A DNA stretch of 64,000 nucleotides from Cycas panzhihuaensis (lineage: Eukaryota; Cycadophyta), in NCBI GenBank assembly GCA_023213395.1, contig CM041465.1, positions 189,727,741 to 189,791,740 of the forward strand. The letters run 5' to 3'. A program made the translations under genes and the position numbers. Under the pieces are notes generated by a model, which was not told the origin of the DNA, did no database searches, and saw nothing but the letters and a program-made list of their open reading frames with translations. Every line of letters starts with the position of its first letter. Position 1 is the first letter of the stretch. Below, one piece after another: positions 13,101-27,329 of this stretch.

Positions 13101-14694
13101 ACACACAAAACTCACATAAATCAATCATTATAGCTTAAAACCTTCCTATCATAGACTAGCAACCTAAACTATATCTAACAAATATTTTAATGAGATTTTT
13201 TTTTAAATTAATAATCTATCTGTACTACAAAGTTATTTATTGTACCATAAATAGCTCTATACTATCGTAGGAATTTCTTAAGATAGTTTTTGGCATTGTT
13301 GTAAACTTTATGATACCATAAATTTTACTATAGTATGCAACAAACCACCCCTACAATATAAAAAATAAATCAAAAAATTACTTTTTGGTCCTAGTAGTTG
13401 GCCCATAAGGACTAGGGCACTAAGATTCCCTTGTCTAGCCCAAAATGGGGCCCCAAATTGGCCCTATTTGGCCTCATTCTACTTAAATAAGCACAACCCA
13501 TCTACAAAAAAATGCATATTAACAAAAACCTAAAAATATAAGCAATAGATTAGATCCACTCATTAGATTCAGATGCACTATAGCCATGGCATCAACACGG
13601 TCCCAATAACTATGTTTACTTAATAATATGATGGTTGGATTTCTCCTTACAAGCTTGCAAAGCTAAAGGAAAATGTGGGGCAAAGTCAGTTTTTACAAAA
13701 ATCCTACAAGGAATGGTAAAAATGAAATTAAAATTTTTAAAAAACCTAAATATATGGAGGGCCTCTCCTCTCTCATTCATGTGTCATTTTTCCCCCCATT
13801 CTTTTCCTTAGGACTACATTACTAACATGGCCATCTTAGACACCATTATCATATCTATTTGGGCCAATGGTCCTTCTCATACCTGGCTCCCATTTTATTG
13901 CTAGTTGACACACATCATTGATGATCTTTTTTCTCCCTAGGTGAGCCTTATTTGCTCCTAGATCCCCAACCTCACCTCCTATCAATATTTACAGTTTACA
14001 AGATCTTTTTTTCACCCTCATTACTAATTTAATATCCATGATAGCCTTCCACTTGTCAAATACCATTTAACCCCCTATTTTTCATTATCTTTATTACCTT
14101 TATTGGTAAGCCCTTACACCTTGTTTATGCCCTTAGCCTAGCTTTTCATAGCCTCTGGCCTCCTTCAACTATGTCATCAGCTCCTAGGTTCCTCATGCTA
14201 CCCTACTCACTACCCCATTAAGTTCTTAGATGCCTTTGGCTCCCCTTCCATTAGCACATGTACCATTTATGCCAAATAGTATTTTGCTAGTTATTGTATC
14301 ATTTCTCCACATCGGTTCTATATGGGATTGGGTTAGTTCTACCTATATCTTAGACAAGAGAACCTATGATAACTCTTACATACCCCCAGTCATAGTAGAT
14401 GTCTTAGTTTTTTATGATCACTCACCAGAGGACCCTACTTTATATATCTCCTATAATCGACACTTAGGATTATCATGTGACTTACACTTTATATCCTGCA
14501 GTTTGATCTCTTTACCAGGTTCTCTTTGTTTAGAATTGGTTCTATTAAAATACTATTATTGCAATAACTCTCTCAGCTCCCTCATGGTTTGACTTACCTC
14601 TACATCTACCTCACATAACCCAAGTGATTATATATGTATATGCCCTCTTAAAACTATAAAAAAGAAAAAAGAAAAAAGAGTCAAAAAGGGTTCC

Positions 14695-14698
<4 letters not shown>

Positions 14699-14733
<35 letters not shown>

Positions 14734-14756
14734 TATCTATCTATCTATCTATCTAT
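14699..14756. repeat. (GA)n and (TCTA)n microsatellites
   Basis: About 15 GA units followed by six TCTA units and a short TA run, at the palindrome position that carries the (TG)n tract at 2412. Confidence 0.9.
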
Positions 14757-15139
14757 ATATATAGATAAAGTAGAGTACATTTTAAGGGGACATATCTACC
14801 ACCACCTTCTTAGCATCCAGGGTAAGTTACATGACAGCCTTATTTCCGCTTATGGTTTATAGTTGGGATGTAAATAAGTGGGCTATTTGGGATCTTTGAA
14901 TCTGGTTATTTGGACCTACCATAGTCTCAACCATGATCAAAACCCACTTAGTATGGCTACCACTTTGGGTAGATTTTAGAGGTGCTTACAATCCTAGTAT
15001 AGGATCATTCCCAAGGGCTAAGCATTCCTACCACTCTAGTTAGACTTACATGCCTACTTAAGCCTCTTTTGTTGATTGTTGATTTTTACCATCTCCCTCC
15101 ATTTAGTAATCCCATCCTAAGTGATCACTGCATACCCCT

Positions 15140-15540
15140 ATGGCATCAATTATTTATATTGATAGGGGTAAACATGGTAATCTAGGGCCTTTTGTTATAG
15201 CTTAGATCATTTAAGATCACTTACTAAAAGCCTCTACTAATGAAGTTGAGTACACTACCATCATAAAGGCTTTGATTAATGCACTCTACTTCCATCATAA
15301 CTCTATCATCTCATATTGGGTTTCCCAAATTGTCATATCCTAGCTCATCCAAGTTTACTGGATTCATTACCTATGATTGAGATCTTTCACCATGTTTGTT
15401 AGATCCCTTTTGGCCCACTTCACTTCTATTGACATTTGTTATATCCCCCATGGACTTAACACTAATGATGATAGGTTGGTGAACTATATCCTTGAGCATT
15501 ATTTACCATTTATAGATGACTCTCCTTTAGCCCAATAGGC
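15140..15540 (+). pseudogene. aRNH remnant (palindrome right arm)
   Basis: From the ATG at 15140 the sequence begins MASIIYIDRGKHGNLGP, aligning with the extra RNase H of C (first catalytic Asp retained, the following Gly replaced by Arg). Further blocks, in shifting frames, are TNEVEYTTIIKALINALYFH (second acidic residue region), SQIVIS*LIQVYW and HFTSIDICYIPHGLNTNDDR (final Asp region). Stops and at least one frameshift break it. Confidence 0.7.
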
Positions 15541-15930
15541 CACCTATTAAAACATTTACTAAGGGGAAAATCCCCCCTGGTCTCACCTCTAAGGGGCATT
15601 CATTGATGAGGTAAAACTATGGTGATAACCCTAGGCTTACATACCCCCTTTAGAAGCTAAGCCTTATCACTAAAGCTTCCCATATGTTCCAATGAGAGCC
15701 TAAATTTCCACCATGCTCTGAAATAAGGATAAACTATAATGTACATTTGTACATATTGGACTAAGATATGGATTACATAGGTAGCACTTCTTCTTTATAT
15801 TCTATATCTTTGATCTTCTTATTTTATTATTGTTTCTTTTATTTGAATATTTCTTTTTATGTAATTATTATTTCTAAAAAACCCCAAAATAATAAAAAAA
15901 TGTTTCAAAATCCCAAAAGAGAAAAATATA

Positions 15931-16282
<352 letters not shown>

Positions 16283-16830
16283 ATAATAATAATAATAAAT
16301 CTAAAAATAATTAAAACTATAAACTATTTTAAAAATTATAAAACATTAAAAACTAAAAGAAACTAACCTCTAAAAGATGGACGCTAACGAGGTAAAACTA
16401 TGGCAACCAATCCTAACTCATTGAGTCTTTCTCCTCCTTGGGTATTTGAAGCATTGCTTCATGTATTCAAGGGGCTTTAAGATTCCAAGCCCCTATCTTG
16501 GGCCATGCTACCTATCTTATCTTACCATGGAGGAAATTCTTCTATTGTTCAATGTCCCTATCATATACATACTTAAGATCCATAGCCACTGGTCTTTGGA
16601 TCGATCCAGTCACCAACTTGTCATCCTTCCTAGCTTGTGCACCTTTGTCATAGGTTCTTTAGGAGGCTAAACTAAGGGAAACCCCTCTCTGATTTGTTGC
16701 TAGTGGGACATCACTCTGGTAGCCACTACCCCATGTGACATATATACATTTGATTTTCATTATTATTATATTTTACATAATTTATATTGACAGTATTCAC
16801 CGTCATTTAGCTTTAGATTAAATAGGTTCT

Positions 16831-16846
16831 ACTACCAAAGAGGTAG
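16831..16846 (+). other. Degenerate polypurine tract (right arm)
   Basis: ACTACCAAAGAGGTAG directly precedes the LTR; it corresponds to ACCAAGGGGGTAG of element C and is the priming site for plus-strand synthesis. Confidence 0.7.
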
Positions 16847-19172
16847 CATTTTCTAACTTTTAGGAATGGGTTTGGATATAAGGACGAACAGGTAAGTGTA
16901 GATATTATTTTTTGAATATTTTTACTCATTGATATATATTTAACATTATATGGTTGATACATGCTTGATTGCTTGCTTGATGGTTGATCCATACCCGTTT
17001 GACATGCCAATGATGACCAAGACCATGGTCCATGGCTCTAATGTCCACCTGATGGACTTTTTAAGTTGGAAAAGGTGCCTCCTTAACCACCTATAGCTTG
17101 TTTCTTTATTGATTATTACTTTGTTTTTTCTTGTTTAGCCTTGTTTTCACCTTATTGTTATTTGATATTGATTGATTGCTCTTTTTAGGACCTATCACTT
17201 GTGAGTTTACTTAATTATATGATGAAAATTTGGTGAAAAATAAACTCTATTCCCTTATTAATTTATTTTTTTACTGTATTAGCGGTATTACAAATATATT
17301 CAAGTACTTCAAATAAATTCATTGTATGACTGTCACCAACCCAAATTCAAGTTTAATAGAAATAATTAGCTTATAAATGATAGATTATCAATCCTAGGAG
17401 GCTATGTTGGCCCTAGATCATCTCACATCAATATTGAGAGGCTAAATATGGCTCAATATTCTTATTTTCTTTACTTTCTTCAAAGAAAATCCCTCAAACC
17501 ATGAGCATCACTCATGGTTTTTGGTTGATGGTTTTCTCTGTACTATAGGCAAAAATCCACCAACCCTCTCCCTCACTTCATCTATAAATCCCCTCCTTTA
17601 TTTTTAAAGGGAGGAGGAGATTTTTTGGCAAGGAATACCCTATCATTATGATACTAATTTTTTGCTAGATTATAATAATTTGGTACAAACAACTAGCTTT
17701 TATTTCGAAGATTAGGAGTAAATATCCAAGATCTACTAGAGAGTTCTTCGAGGAAAGATTTAGAATCCATTGACTATCATTTCATCATAAAGTTATAGGT
17801 AATCCACTCATCCTTGCTTAAGGTAATCTCCATTCTCTTTATTTCATCTTAGCCATGCCATGTTGTGTGATTTCTCGATGGTGATTTACTAGTGGGTTCC
17901 TTTTGTTTGTTATTATCTCATTTGCTTAGTAAATAGAGTCTCTTTTGGCCTCTTTTTCTTATTTCTTAATTGATCCTTTTGAACAAGTTGCAAGATTGGG
18001 GGAGGTTTCCTAAGTATAACTTAGGAAACCATATATATTAGGGGATGATTGCCATGTTGGGGAACCCTAACTCTATTCATCTTTATCTCTTGTGCTCATA
18101 GATTTGGGATTATTTTCTTTATGCTTTGAGCTTATACCATTTCATGCACTGTATATGAACATCTCAATTGGATATATTGGAGGTTTGTTATCTTTGTAGG
18201 AATCTAACATGTTTATAGAGAAGAAGTAGACGTTTATAAGAGACTTAATAAATTTTTATCAATCAAACATTCTAATAAATCCCAAACCAACTACCATAAA
18301 AAAGATAAGCTCTATACTCCCTTTCTTTTGTTGTTCCATAAAGGTTTTCACACTTTACACTTCTTTTTTTATCATGAAGGTTTTCAACAAGTAGAAATGT
18401 TGTTGAAATCCTTTTAGGAGTAGGTAAGTATTAGCTTCATTTCCTTTCCATCATGCTAAGGAAACTACATTTTGTTAGAAGGGAGCTATTAACACTCCAA
18501 TCTACTCCTTTCTAGGTATATATCATTCCTTTTATTTTTTTGTTTTTTCATTTGTTATATTACAAGAAAAAGAAAGAAAATAAAAGAGAAAAGCATAAAG
18601 ATTTATTTATTTTCTTATTGTCTCCTTTCCCTTTGTTTTCATAAAATGCAAAAAAAAAAAAATGAAGATAAAGGAAAGAAAATGATTCACTTTAGTTTGC
18701 CTATCCCCCTTTCTCCTTTTTTCATACTTTTCCTTCATTAAAAGAAAAAGGAAAAAGAAAAAAAAGGAAAAAAAAAAAAAAGATTAGTTGTACTACACTT
18801 CCTTTATTTGCATACGCATTATATTGCATTTCTAAAGTAGAAAGTTAGACCAACAGGTTGTTTTATAGATTTTGAGCCCAAGACATGGGGAGGGGCCATG
18901 CTATCGCAAGTCTTGAATTTGCAAGGGTAGATCATGAACCCAACTAGAAATAGGCTAGGTGCATTCATTTAAAGTGAAAGAGCATGTATTATATTTGAGA
19001 AATAAGTTATGCCTTCCCCTTTTTGGCATAGGCTCATTTGACACCTAAGGCCACATCTTTCTTTTAATGCACTCATACACATGCTCAAACACCCTTAGTT
19101 TAGTCTCTTAGGTAGAGTAATTCCCCTTGCAAATGTGCTCAACTAGCACGTGAGCACCCTATCTTGGCATCA
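16847..19172 (+). repeat. 3' LTR of the palindrome right arm
   Basis: Begins CATTTTCTAACTTTTAGGAATGG, aligned to TGTTTCCCAGCTACTAGGAATGG of C (the terminal TG is mutated). Blocks near 18440-18530 match the LTR of C near 41460-41600 and 55480-55640. The end is approximate: the last block resembling C's terminal sequence stops near 19172. The rest is AT-rich and non-coding. Confidence 0.6.
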
Positions 19173-19179
19173 TAGGACT

Positions 19180-20853
19180 TGTTCATATTCATAGAGGTTA
19201 TGCACCTTAGGCTTCATGATTTCTTCTAAGTGTTAACATCTTAGGATTACAACTATCAGGAGCATTTCAACATATCTAGGAAGTGGGCTTAAGAGTAGTA
19301 ATGTCTGAGTCTTAAAGCATTTTGGTAGGCATGGCATTAATAAATAACCCATTATTGACTATCATCCTTTGGAGAATATAGTCAGGGGCTTTTATACTAA
19401 TAAAAAGTGGAGAGAGTAACTAACACTCTCTCTCTTTTAGGGAAGGGCAACCTCTAGATTAAAGGTTATGAGGAGCATTATTGGTGCTTTTTAGCAAATG
19501 TAATTAACTCCTCGGAGCTCTAAGGTTTCTAAGAGTAGTTATTGTTGGTTTAGGTAGTTTCATAGGACATTTATCAGGGACATGCCTATAGAGACAAACT
19601 CTAGTCCTTTAATGATTAAGAAGGACTTCACTTTAGGAGTATATTGGGGGAGGATCTTTCTTATGTCATATTAGGCTGACTGAATAGGGATGTTCTTTAG
19701 AAGCATTAGGATTTTTATTGGTTGAGGGTTTGAGGATGATGGGCCCTCAACTTGCTTGGCTACTTGAGCTTAAGTCATAATAAACACATAAGAAATATTG
19801 AGCATCTGAATAATCTATTCACCCTTTCTAATGTATCACTAGGTGACCTCCTTTAATTTTATATCATTGGCTTTTAGAGGTGATTGGTGTTACTCTTGTT
19901 ATAGGCCTATGGACTACTTAGGAGTCATGGATTGGGCTTATTGGACCTTTCCCTTTCCTTTTGGGGCTTGAGATTGGCTATCATTATCATCATGTTTAGG
20001 AGCGAGATCTTTATGTATTAGTTGATCCAAGTTGGACCTTAAAGTAGGTTTCATTATAGGCCCTTATTAAGGGGAAAGTTTGAGGTATTGAGACTTGCAG
20101 TGCTTGTTATCATGGGAATAGTTTTGGTGGATAGAACACCATCTCTTCTTAGTAGGAGGAGAATCTCCTTTGTTGTCTTTTAGCTTATAAGGGCATTATA
20201 TAGCTTAATGGATTGGCCAATAATCTTATTGCCCCTATAAAGGTTAGTTTTGCCTTTTGGTAGGCCTAAGTTAAATTTTATTATCTCATATTACCGACTT
20301 GAATGAGTAGATGGTAGAGGTGAAAGAGTTTATAGTTTTCTCATGGGATTCGACCTTGGGTTTTGGATACTTAAGTAGAGATGGTGCTTCATGCCATAAG
20401 GTGGGATTAGTCAACTTTTCCACACCCAAATAGATCTTGATGGGTTTTAAGTTAAGGCACTTAGTTATTATTCTATCATAGGTGGTAGCATCCATTTTCA
20501 TCATTTCCATATAGACTTTAGGGTGAAGGGCATTTATGAAAATATCCCTCTTTATCTCCTCAAGTCGCATGGCTTTGGGAGAGTGAAGAAGGTCATGGAA
20601 CTATTTAACAAAGTCTCTATTAAGCTCTTTAGAGCCTTATTTAAGGGAGAGGAGGGGTTTGGTCCCATTCTCAAAGGGTCTTAAGACATCAAAGTAGTTG
20701 ATGATTATGGCAACTAACTATTAGAAGGTATGAATAAAGTGGGGGGCTAGTGATAGAACCATTTAAGGGAAAAGGTAAAAGCCTTGATATGATTAGTAGG
20801 ATCTTTGGTAGAGGTCCCTTTGAACTTTAAAATCTAATGGGGACATTAGTGAG
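19180..20853 (-). pseudogene. Truncated gypsy gag-protease fragment
   Basis: The minus strand encodes parts of the same Tat-family polyprotein. The gag core is open from 20570 to 20286 (LEEIKRDIFINALHPKVY), matching PEELKRDLFVNVLYPEVH of element C. Upstream blocks (20853-20740) match the KFDGTSSQDPTEHV region. Near 19380-19310 the protease start reads LQRMIVNNGLFINAMP, aligned to LQRTVVDNSSSVNAMP of C, with the catalytic Asp replaced by Asn. Zinc-finger and linker sequence between is decayed. The fragment ends at the copia LTR on the right (about 20850) and at the LTR of the palindrome on the left, so both neighbours probably inserted into or recombined with it. Confidence 0.75.
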
Positions 20854-21452
20854 AAAATAAAGTTTTAAATAACCAAACCAACCACCAAGATCTATTCTAT
20901 TTTGCAACAAGAATAAGATTCAAAATTGTAATCAAACATAAATATATAAACCAGATATCATTCAAAACATTCATAAAAAAACATAAACATTACCAAGTAC
21001 ACCAAGTTTAACGTGGTAAAACCCTAACAGGGTGCTAGGGAAACATCCATACAGGAAAGGTATCAAGCTTTATTAATAAAAAATAGAAATATGTACATCA
21101 ACCACTATAGAGCTCTCTTAGTAATAATAATACAACTAATCTACCTAATTTGGGTTTCATGAAGAATATAATAAGAAGGTATAAAATCTCAACTATCAGA
21201 TCTAGGGCCTTTTTGATGAACAACCCTAATTTTCTTTACTATTTTATATGTTTTGAATTCTAAAATTTTGCTTTGACAACTACCACCCCTGAACCCCTAT
21301 TTGTGAGGGGGGTTCTACCACCCTCTACACCCCCTAGATAATGGGGGTTATTGCCCCCCTTAGATCCCCCCGAGGAAAGTTGGTAGGGAAAACTGCACCA
21401 AAAACAAGTCAAAATTTTATTCTCCTTATACATTATTATCACGTAGCCAACA
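20850..21452 (-). repeat. Copia 3' LTR (approximate)
   Basis: The inner boundary is set by the typical copia arrangement: the purine tract AAGGTAGAGAT just before TTGTTGG/TGTTGG on the minus strand puts the LTR start at 21452. The outer end is placed near 20850 (TGAGAAAATAAAG on the +), where gag similarity of the neighbouring fragment stops. It contains a GC-rich stretch with many runs of five or six C on the + strand (21288-21373). Confidence 0.55.
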
Positions 21453-21460
21453 ATCTCTAC

Positions 21461-22030
21461 CTTGATAACAATTTTACTTGATACCTTCCCTGAACCGTTC
21501 ATTACATTTTTAGTAAGCTAAATAAAGCCAAACACCATTTGAACTTCTCTAGTAGTACTAGTTTAGTAAATATATCTATACAATTCTTCTCAGTATGACC
21601 CTTCTAAATTTATACTCCACATACTCCAATAACTTGTCTCACAAAGTGATATTTGAGTGTAATGTGTTTTATCCTACTATGATAAGCCAAATTCTTGGCT
21701 AAGTAAATGACACTTTGACTATAACAAAATAGCTTTACCTTATCCTATTTCCTTCCAATCTCACCTAATAGACCCTACACCTGAATTGCCTCCTTACAAG
21801 CATGTGTTGCAATAATATACTCTACTTTTGTAGTAGATAGAGCAATTATACTTTGGAGTTTAGACATCTAACTAACTAGACTATTTGCAAGAGTAAATAT
21901 ATAACCTAAAGTTGATCTTTTTTCATCCAAGTCTTTTCAAAATTTGAATCTAGATATCTAGAAACTAAATTACCTATACCATTAAAAGTGATGCAATAGT
22001 TACCTATGCCTCTTAAATAGCGAAGCACCC
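21461..22030 (-). pseudogene. Copia RNase H and pol C-terminus
   Basis: In shifting minus-strand frames: VLRYLRGIGNY (22030), a TLGYIFTLANSLVS block, the SIIALSTTKVEYIIATHACK block (the copia ALSTTEAEY motif), a LFCYSQSVIYLAKN block (usual CDSQSA, catalytic Asp replaced by Tyr), a KHITLKYHFVRQV block (usual KHIDIRYHFIRE) and DIFTKLVLLEKFKW (usual DxFTKPL). It has at least five stops. It is the continuation of the RT piece at 37024-38257. Confidence 0.85.
22026..22030. other. Target-site duplication of element A, left
   Basis: CACCC, compared with CACCG at 37024-37028: four of five bases match, and copia homology continues from one to the other. Confidence 0.65.
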
Positions 22031-25000
22031 TAGAATCATGCCTGTGGGGGTATGAGGAACTATCACACTTTGACTAGTTGCGAAGGTCTAGATGTGTAAG
22101 ATAGGTCAAGGTCACCCTTGAAGGGCATCCATGCATTAGTATATAGGATTCAAGGAAATGAAGTAATGCATAAACTTTATCTACCCTTAGGGTTTTTAGA
22201 TGGTTGGAATGTCATAGAGAAAAGAAATAGAATAGGTGGTGTCCTCAGGTTATCAAATAGACTAAATTAATCTCTCTTATCCTCAAAGGGAGGGGAAGAG
22301 ATAAGGATTCCCCTTTAGAAAAGGAAATGGGAGAGTGTCAAGCTCCTTTTAGAAAAGGAGATGAGATAAAGAATAAAGTAGGGATGATGAGTTACAATTG
22401 TTTAGTTATTCACCCAAAGGGGTACCTTTAGGTGTAGGTCTATTATGAATGTTTTGTTTTGAGGTTCTTATTTGGTTATAAGAGGGATGGGTGATGATCT
22501 TAAGTTTATTTGGGTTGTTTCCAATGTGATTTTGTCTTATGATGCAATGGTCATATGGTTTCTAAAACACAATAGTCGTTACAATAAATGTGCTAATCAC
22601 TATTGCTCACCCTCACTATATTTTTCTTTTTTCTCAAGGGTTAGGTTTGGGATGGAAGAAGAAAATAAAGAGAGAATGTTGTAACCAGTATATTTCAATT
22701 AAGTTCTTTTACAATACAAGAAGGAAACATATAATATGCAATTTCGATTATGTTATGATTCCTACCTATGCAAGGAGGATGCTTTCAATATGTTTCTTTT
22801 TTTATTCATTTCAATGCATAAACGAATGCAAAGCTAAGGGAAATAAAATGGTGTGTGAATAAAAAATCCTCCTTCTCATGCAAAAGAGAGGTGACATGTT
22901 TCAACCTATGCTATACCCTTTCTTTTACATGTAATATATGTGTATATAGAGGGAAGAAACAACTTTCTCTTTTATGTATTTTCTCTTTTCAAAAAAGAAG
23001 GGGGGGAACAGGACAAAAGAAAAATAGGTTTAACAAGGTGCACCTAGTTTTATGATGTTTGGTGGTTTGGCGCAACTCCTTTCTACATTTCTCCTATATT
23101 AGCAGCTTGATTTCCTTTATCGTTGTGAGAGTTATTGAAGAGGAAGAGGGGTTCCTTACCTTCCCCAAATTCAAATTCAAAAAATACAAGAAAGGAAAGT
23201 AACAAAATAGAAACAAAAAACCAATTATTATACTAAAGCATGAAATGGTGTTACCCCTTATAAAATGTTTCCTTGTTTGTAAATTAGTCCTCCACCTATT
23301 AAATAAGGGCAATGAAACCTTTCTACAAACAAAAGATATGTATATGTGTATTCTCACAAATGAAAATGTCATTAGTATGTTTTTTTTCCAATGTGCAATA
23401 ATGAAACAAAATCAAATATTATTTTTTGCTCTAAATCTCATCATATAAACAACGAAAGAGAAGTGGGAGAAAAGGAGGAGGGAGTTTCCTTAGGATGGTA
23501 GAGCTCCTCTATAGGGGTAAATATATCCCAAATGGCAAAAAGGATCACATGTTTAGGTGAATGTTTGATCCAATATATTAGGGGAGGAATGAGATATGGG
23601 GTCTCAATGGTAGGTTATAGGTTGTCCAACTAAAATGTTACGCTAGTGATAGTAGTGTATGGTAAAACATTTTGTAGCTTGGGGGAGGGGATTACCCAAG
23701 TGGAAGGAGGGTCCTAAAATTGAAACTTGGGCCTAGTATCCTCACTAAAATCTCCCTTAGCTAGCCAAATCTCTCTGCCTATCTTTCAATAATGATTTAG
23801 GTGGTAAAATGAAGGTATCATAGTAGGAAGGAGGTGTTTCCTCCAAAGTTTTTTCAAGCAAGTCTATCAAATATGTATGTATTTACCTTTAAACTAAAGA
23901 AATAAGCAAAACATGTGTCAAATTATAGAAAGAAAATGAAGTAAGATAATAGTATTTCCTAATGGAAACAAGCCAAGCATGGGATTACCCATTTAGGAGA
24001 AAAGAATGATGGTGAGAACCAAGAATATTTATTGTTGAAGGAAGCTTTTAGGAAGAATCTTTAATTGATGGATGAAGAGAAGTGTCTCCTTGGTTGTAGT
24101 GATAGTTTAGGGAGGTCCTTCTGCCTTCAAAGTACTGATTTCCCTCTTGCTTCTTTGCCAAAATCCTTTTTTTTTTTTTTTTTCATATAATATCTTAGAA
24201 TTCTAGAGAAGAGAAGAAAGTTGCTTCAATCTTGAGTGGAAAGTGAAGAATGAAGATGAATAATCTATCTAAATTAAGTTTTGAGAGTTCTAAGGGCCTC
24301 TAGGGACCATTAGGCCACAATCTAGGTTGGTCCCAAGTCTAGATCTTCTGTTAGAAGAGTATTAAATAAGAATTTATTCATTTCGAGCCACATTTAAAAT
24401 TTAAATAGTTGCACTATAAATTTATTATGGTGAAGCGAATACATTCATGGGGTGAAACAATCAAAGTGATGCAAAAATAGTTTGGTACATTTGATAAAAA
24501 AATAATAAATATCGATGGAAAATTTATAAAAAGGAGAGGGAATCCCTTACTAGAGCACCTAAAACATCTCTCTAAGGTCTATGGATGAGATTTAGATTAT
24601 TTTATGAATCAAAACTAGTAAGAGACCCATAAGAAACATATTGAAATGAGTCAGGACTTAACCAACAATGGTACTTAAGGACATCAGGATATAAACAAAG
24701 CTTAGACAAGGAATATTAATGAAGCATACAAGAAAATCTCATAAGGTATGAGTGATGAAGGGCATCTTTCCACAAGATCCTTGATAAACTATCCTAGGTG
24801 GATCAAAGTATATATAAGACTCAACAAAAAAAAGGGGGAAAAGTGCTACCAGAAAGCATAAATAAATGGGGATTCACCCAAATCGAGCTACAGAAGCATA
24901 TGAGGGGTATATTACCAATTGGAGATTTATTGTGGGAGCTCAATAATGCCATTAGACTAGAGTCCTAGTCATCATAGGCGGGAACACACACATAGGCAAG

Positions 25001-25144
25001 GGGATCAAGTAAGCAACCTAAGCATTTAGGCAATCATACAAATATTACACAATACAATGAATGTAAAGAATATAATAGAGAGTAAGGGATAGAATATATA
25101 CCTAAACTTATATGTATGAAAAGTTTCTTAAATAGTGAGAAACA
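22031..25144 (-). repeat. 3' LTR of element A
   Basis: Pairs with 33920-37023. The low-coordinate end is TAGAATCATG (TG mutated to TA), the high-coordinate end GAAACA, i.e. TGTTTC on the minus strand as in C. The polypurine tract follows. The short ORFs inside are not conserved as proteins between LTR copies. Confidence 0.85.
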
Positions 25145-25168
25145 TTGCCTACTTGGTAGTAGAGCCTC
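25145..25168 (-). other. Polypurine tract of element A
   Basis: On the minus strand CTACTACCAAGTAGGCAA directly precedes the LTR; compare CTGCTACCAAGGGGGTAG in C. It is purine-poor now, from decay. Confidence 0.65.
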
Positions 25169-25689
25169 ATTACTTTGGAGCACTAGACAATGGTGAAAAC
25201 TACCAACACACACATCATCAATGGTAGTGATAACTAGCAAGCAAGAGTGTATGTAACTAAGGAGGGCTACGCATGTTATAATGAATGCATGGATAGGAGG
25301 GCATGTATTGGGGGCAGAGATAGGATCATGGCTCAATCAAACCTCCATGTGTGGGACCCTAAACCTAAGGCACATGCCACAAAGGATAAAGAAAAGGGTG
25401 ACCTAAGGGGGACACCCTTAGTGGCACACCTAAATAGGTAGCATGACCTCAAAAAATAAGGTGGGTTTGGAACCCAAAGAGAAAACTAAGGAGGATGAGG
25501 GGATGCCTTATCTCTCTAAGATAAAGTATTAATCACACAAAGGAGGGTTTGGGTTACCATAGTTTAGTCTCATTAGCAACCATTTTTTAGAGGTAAGAAA
25601 GGTAAATGTTAAGGGGTGAGGTTGCTGTCAGAAGGTTTCTAAAGGGAAACCCATCAAGCCTATAAGGAGTCATCTAGAAGCTATAGATA

Positions 25690-26085
25690 GTGCTCAAGAA
25701 CAAGGAAAACTAGGCTATTAGCCTCAGTGTTTCAATCACAAGGGATGTATCAAATATCAACCAATGAGAAGTGAGAAAGAAGAGACCTAACAGTCAAAGC
25801 AAGGGATCTCAACTAAGGGAAGAGGACCTGATAAGTTTGGGTCAATTGGGACATTATGATTTAAGAATCACAATGTAGGATAATGAGACCATGATGCAAA
25901 TGATGCACATCAATTAAGGCTTCGATAACAACTATATACTTTTCTTAATTATTCGTGACCTTAGGCAAAAAGATCCTAAAACATATGCAATAATACCTAA
26001 AAGGTTCACAGATGATCTAAGCATTTATTGAAGGTCCAGGGTTGTTGTGGCTACCTCCATCAATATAGATGAGGAGAGCCATGAC
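25690..26085 (-). pseudogene. aRNH remnant of element A
   Basis: The minus strand from an ATG near 26083 reads MALLIYIDGGSHNNPGP (first catalytic Asp intact), then TNN*EKYIVVIEAL (second acidic site), LHCDS*IIMSQLTQ (third) and CD*NTEANSLV (fourth, Asp replaced by Asn). Total length about 130 codons as in C. Six or so in-frame stops, most TAG or TAA where C has Gln or Trp. A separate ATG with the same CATGGCT-like context is shared with the other copies, so aRNH was probably its own ORF. Confidence 0.8.
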
Positions 26086-27329
26086 AAAGAGGGTGATAAA
26101 AGTCTCAAGAAAAAAGAATAAGAGAACAAAAGGTATATAGTGGATAATGATTCCTCATTATTACAATCACTCAAAAGGCCAAACACAAGAGGATAGGAGA
26201 GTTCTATGTCTAGGTTTCTAGGCTTGTAGAGGGCTCACCCTATGGAAGGGGAAGAGCAATCGCCAAAATAGGCTTAATGTCAGGGTTCTGAGGATGGTAC
26301 AGGGTCAATCGAGGGGATCAACCAAGGGATCAAATCCTCTTGGGAGTAAATAGGTTGGAATAGAGGCAAAAAATAAAATCAACTCTTCAAAGTAAGTCCA
26401 TGGGGTATAAACATAGATATCATTTCAAGTAGGTGAAAAAAGGGAGATAAAAGGCCTCTTGTGGTGGTCAAAGGGGGTACTATAAATACTTGAAATGGGG
26501 AGAAAAAATAACATATAGGAGCTAAAATAGATTGGGACCCTAAAGGAAACATGGACGAGCTCACGATAATGGTCCAGAAGACTCCATCAAAATGGAAAAA
26601 GGCTATGGAGCCTCGAGTAGCCCTGTGAATGAAAGGGGGGTGGATACGAAAAACCAATTAATTTTTGTAATTACCTATACGATTTTCAAAGAAGGAGTTT
26701 GTTATGCCAGTTCTCTCCCTGAATACAAGCTCATTAGAGGAGATCTAGTTGTTAGATTATCATATAGATAGAACTATCTGGATCATGACTAAGTGATGGT
26801 GGCAGTTAGGCTAGACTTGGTACATAGATCCTAACGCAACTTTATAAATTTATTTCTTTCTGCTAGTCACCTTTTGGATGTAAGTTGGGACCAATAAGAT
26901 GATTAGGAGGCTAAATAAGACTAGAATTGGGATCTATGAGAGGCTGGACTAGGGCCTTAGGATGCCCTAAACCCATTAGACTAGGCTTTAGTCTAGTTTC
27001 AATTAATTTTATTTATTTTTGGGTAGCTTTTAGGATAGTTAGAGGAAATATCTGTGGCATTGCTAATTTGTTTGTGGTGCGACAAATATTCTAGTAGGGC
27101 TAGAGATATATCTGTGGGGCTCACAAATATATTTATGAAACCACAAATATATCAATAGGACCTACTAATATATCTATAGTGTTGCATATATATTAGTAGG
27201 GCCAGGGTAGAAAAGAAGTTTCTAATAAAGTTCTTGGTTTTTAGTTACTCTCTTAGCTGATTATCATTACCAGAGATGATTTCCATAACTTTGTCATACA
27301 ATAGTTGTGTTTGACGTCATTTTCATGAT

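Noticed and set aside
22472-23448. Several 60-90-codon ORFs inside LTR A
   Set aside because: The paired LTR at 33920-37023 does not keep these frames, so they are chance ORFs.
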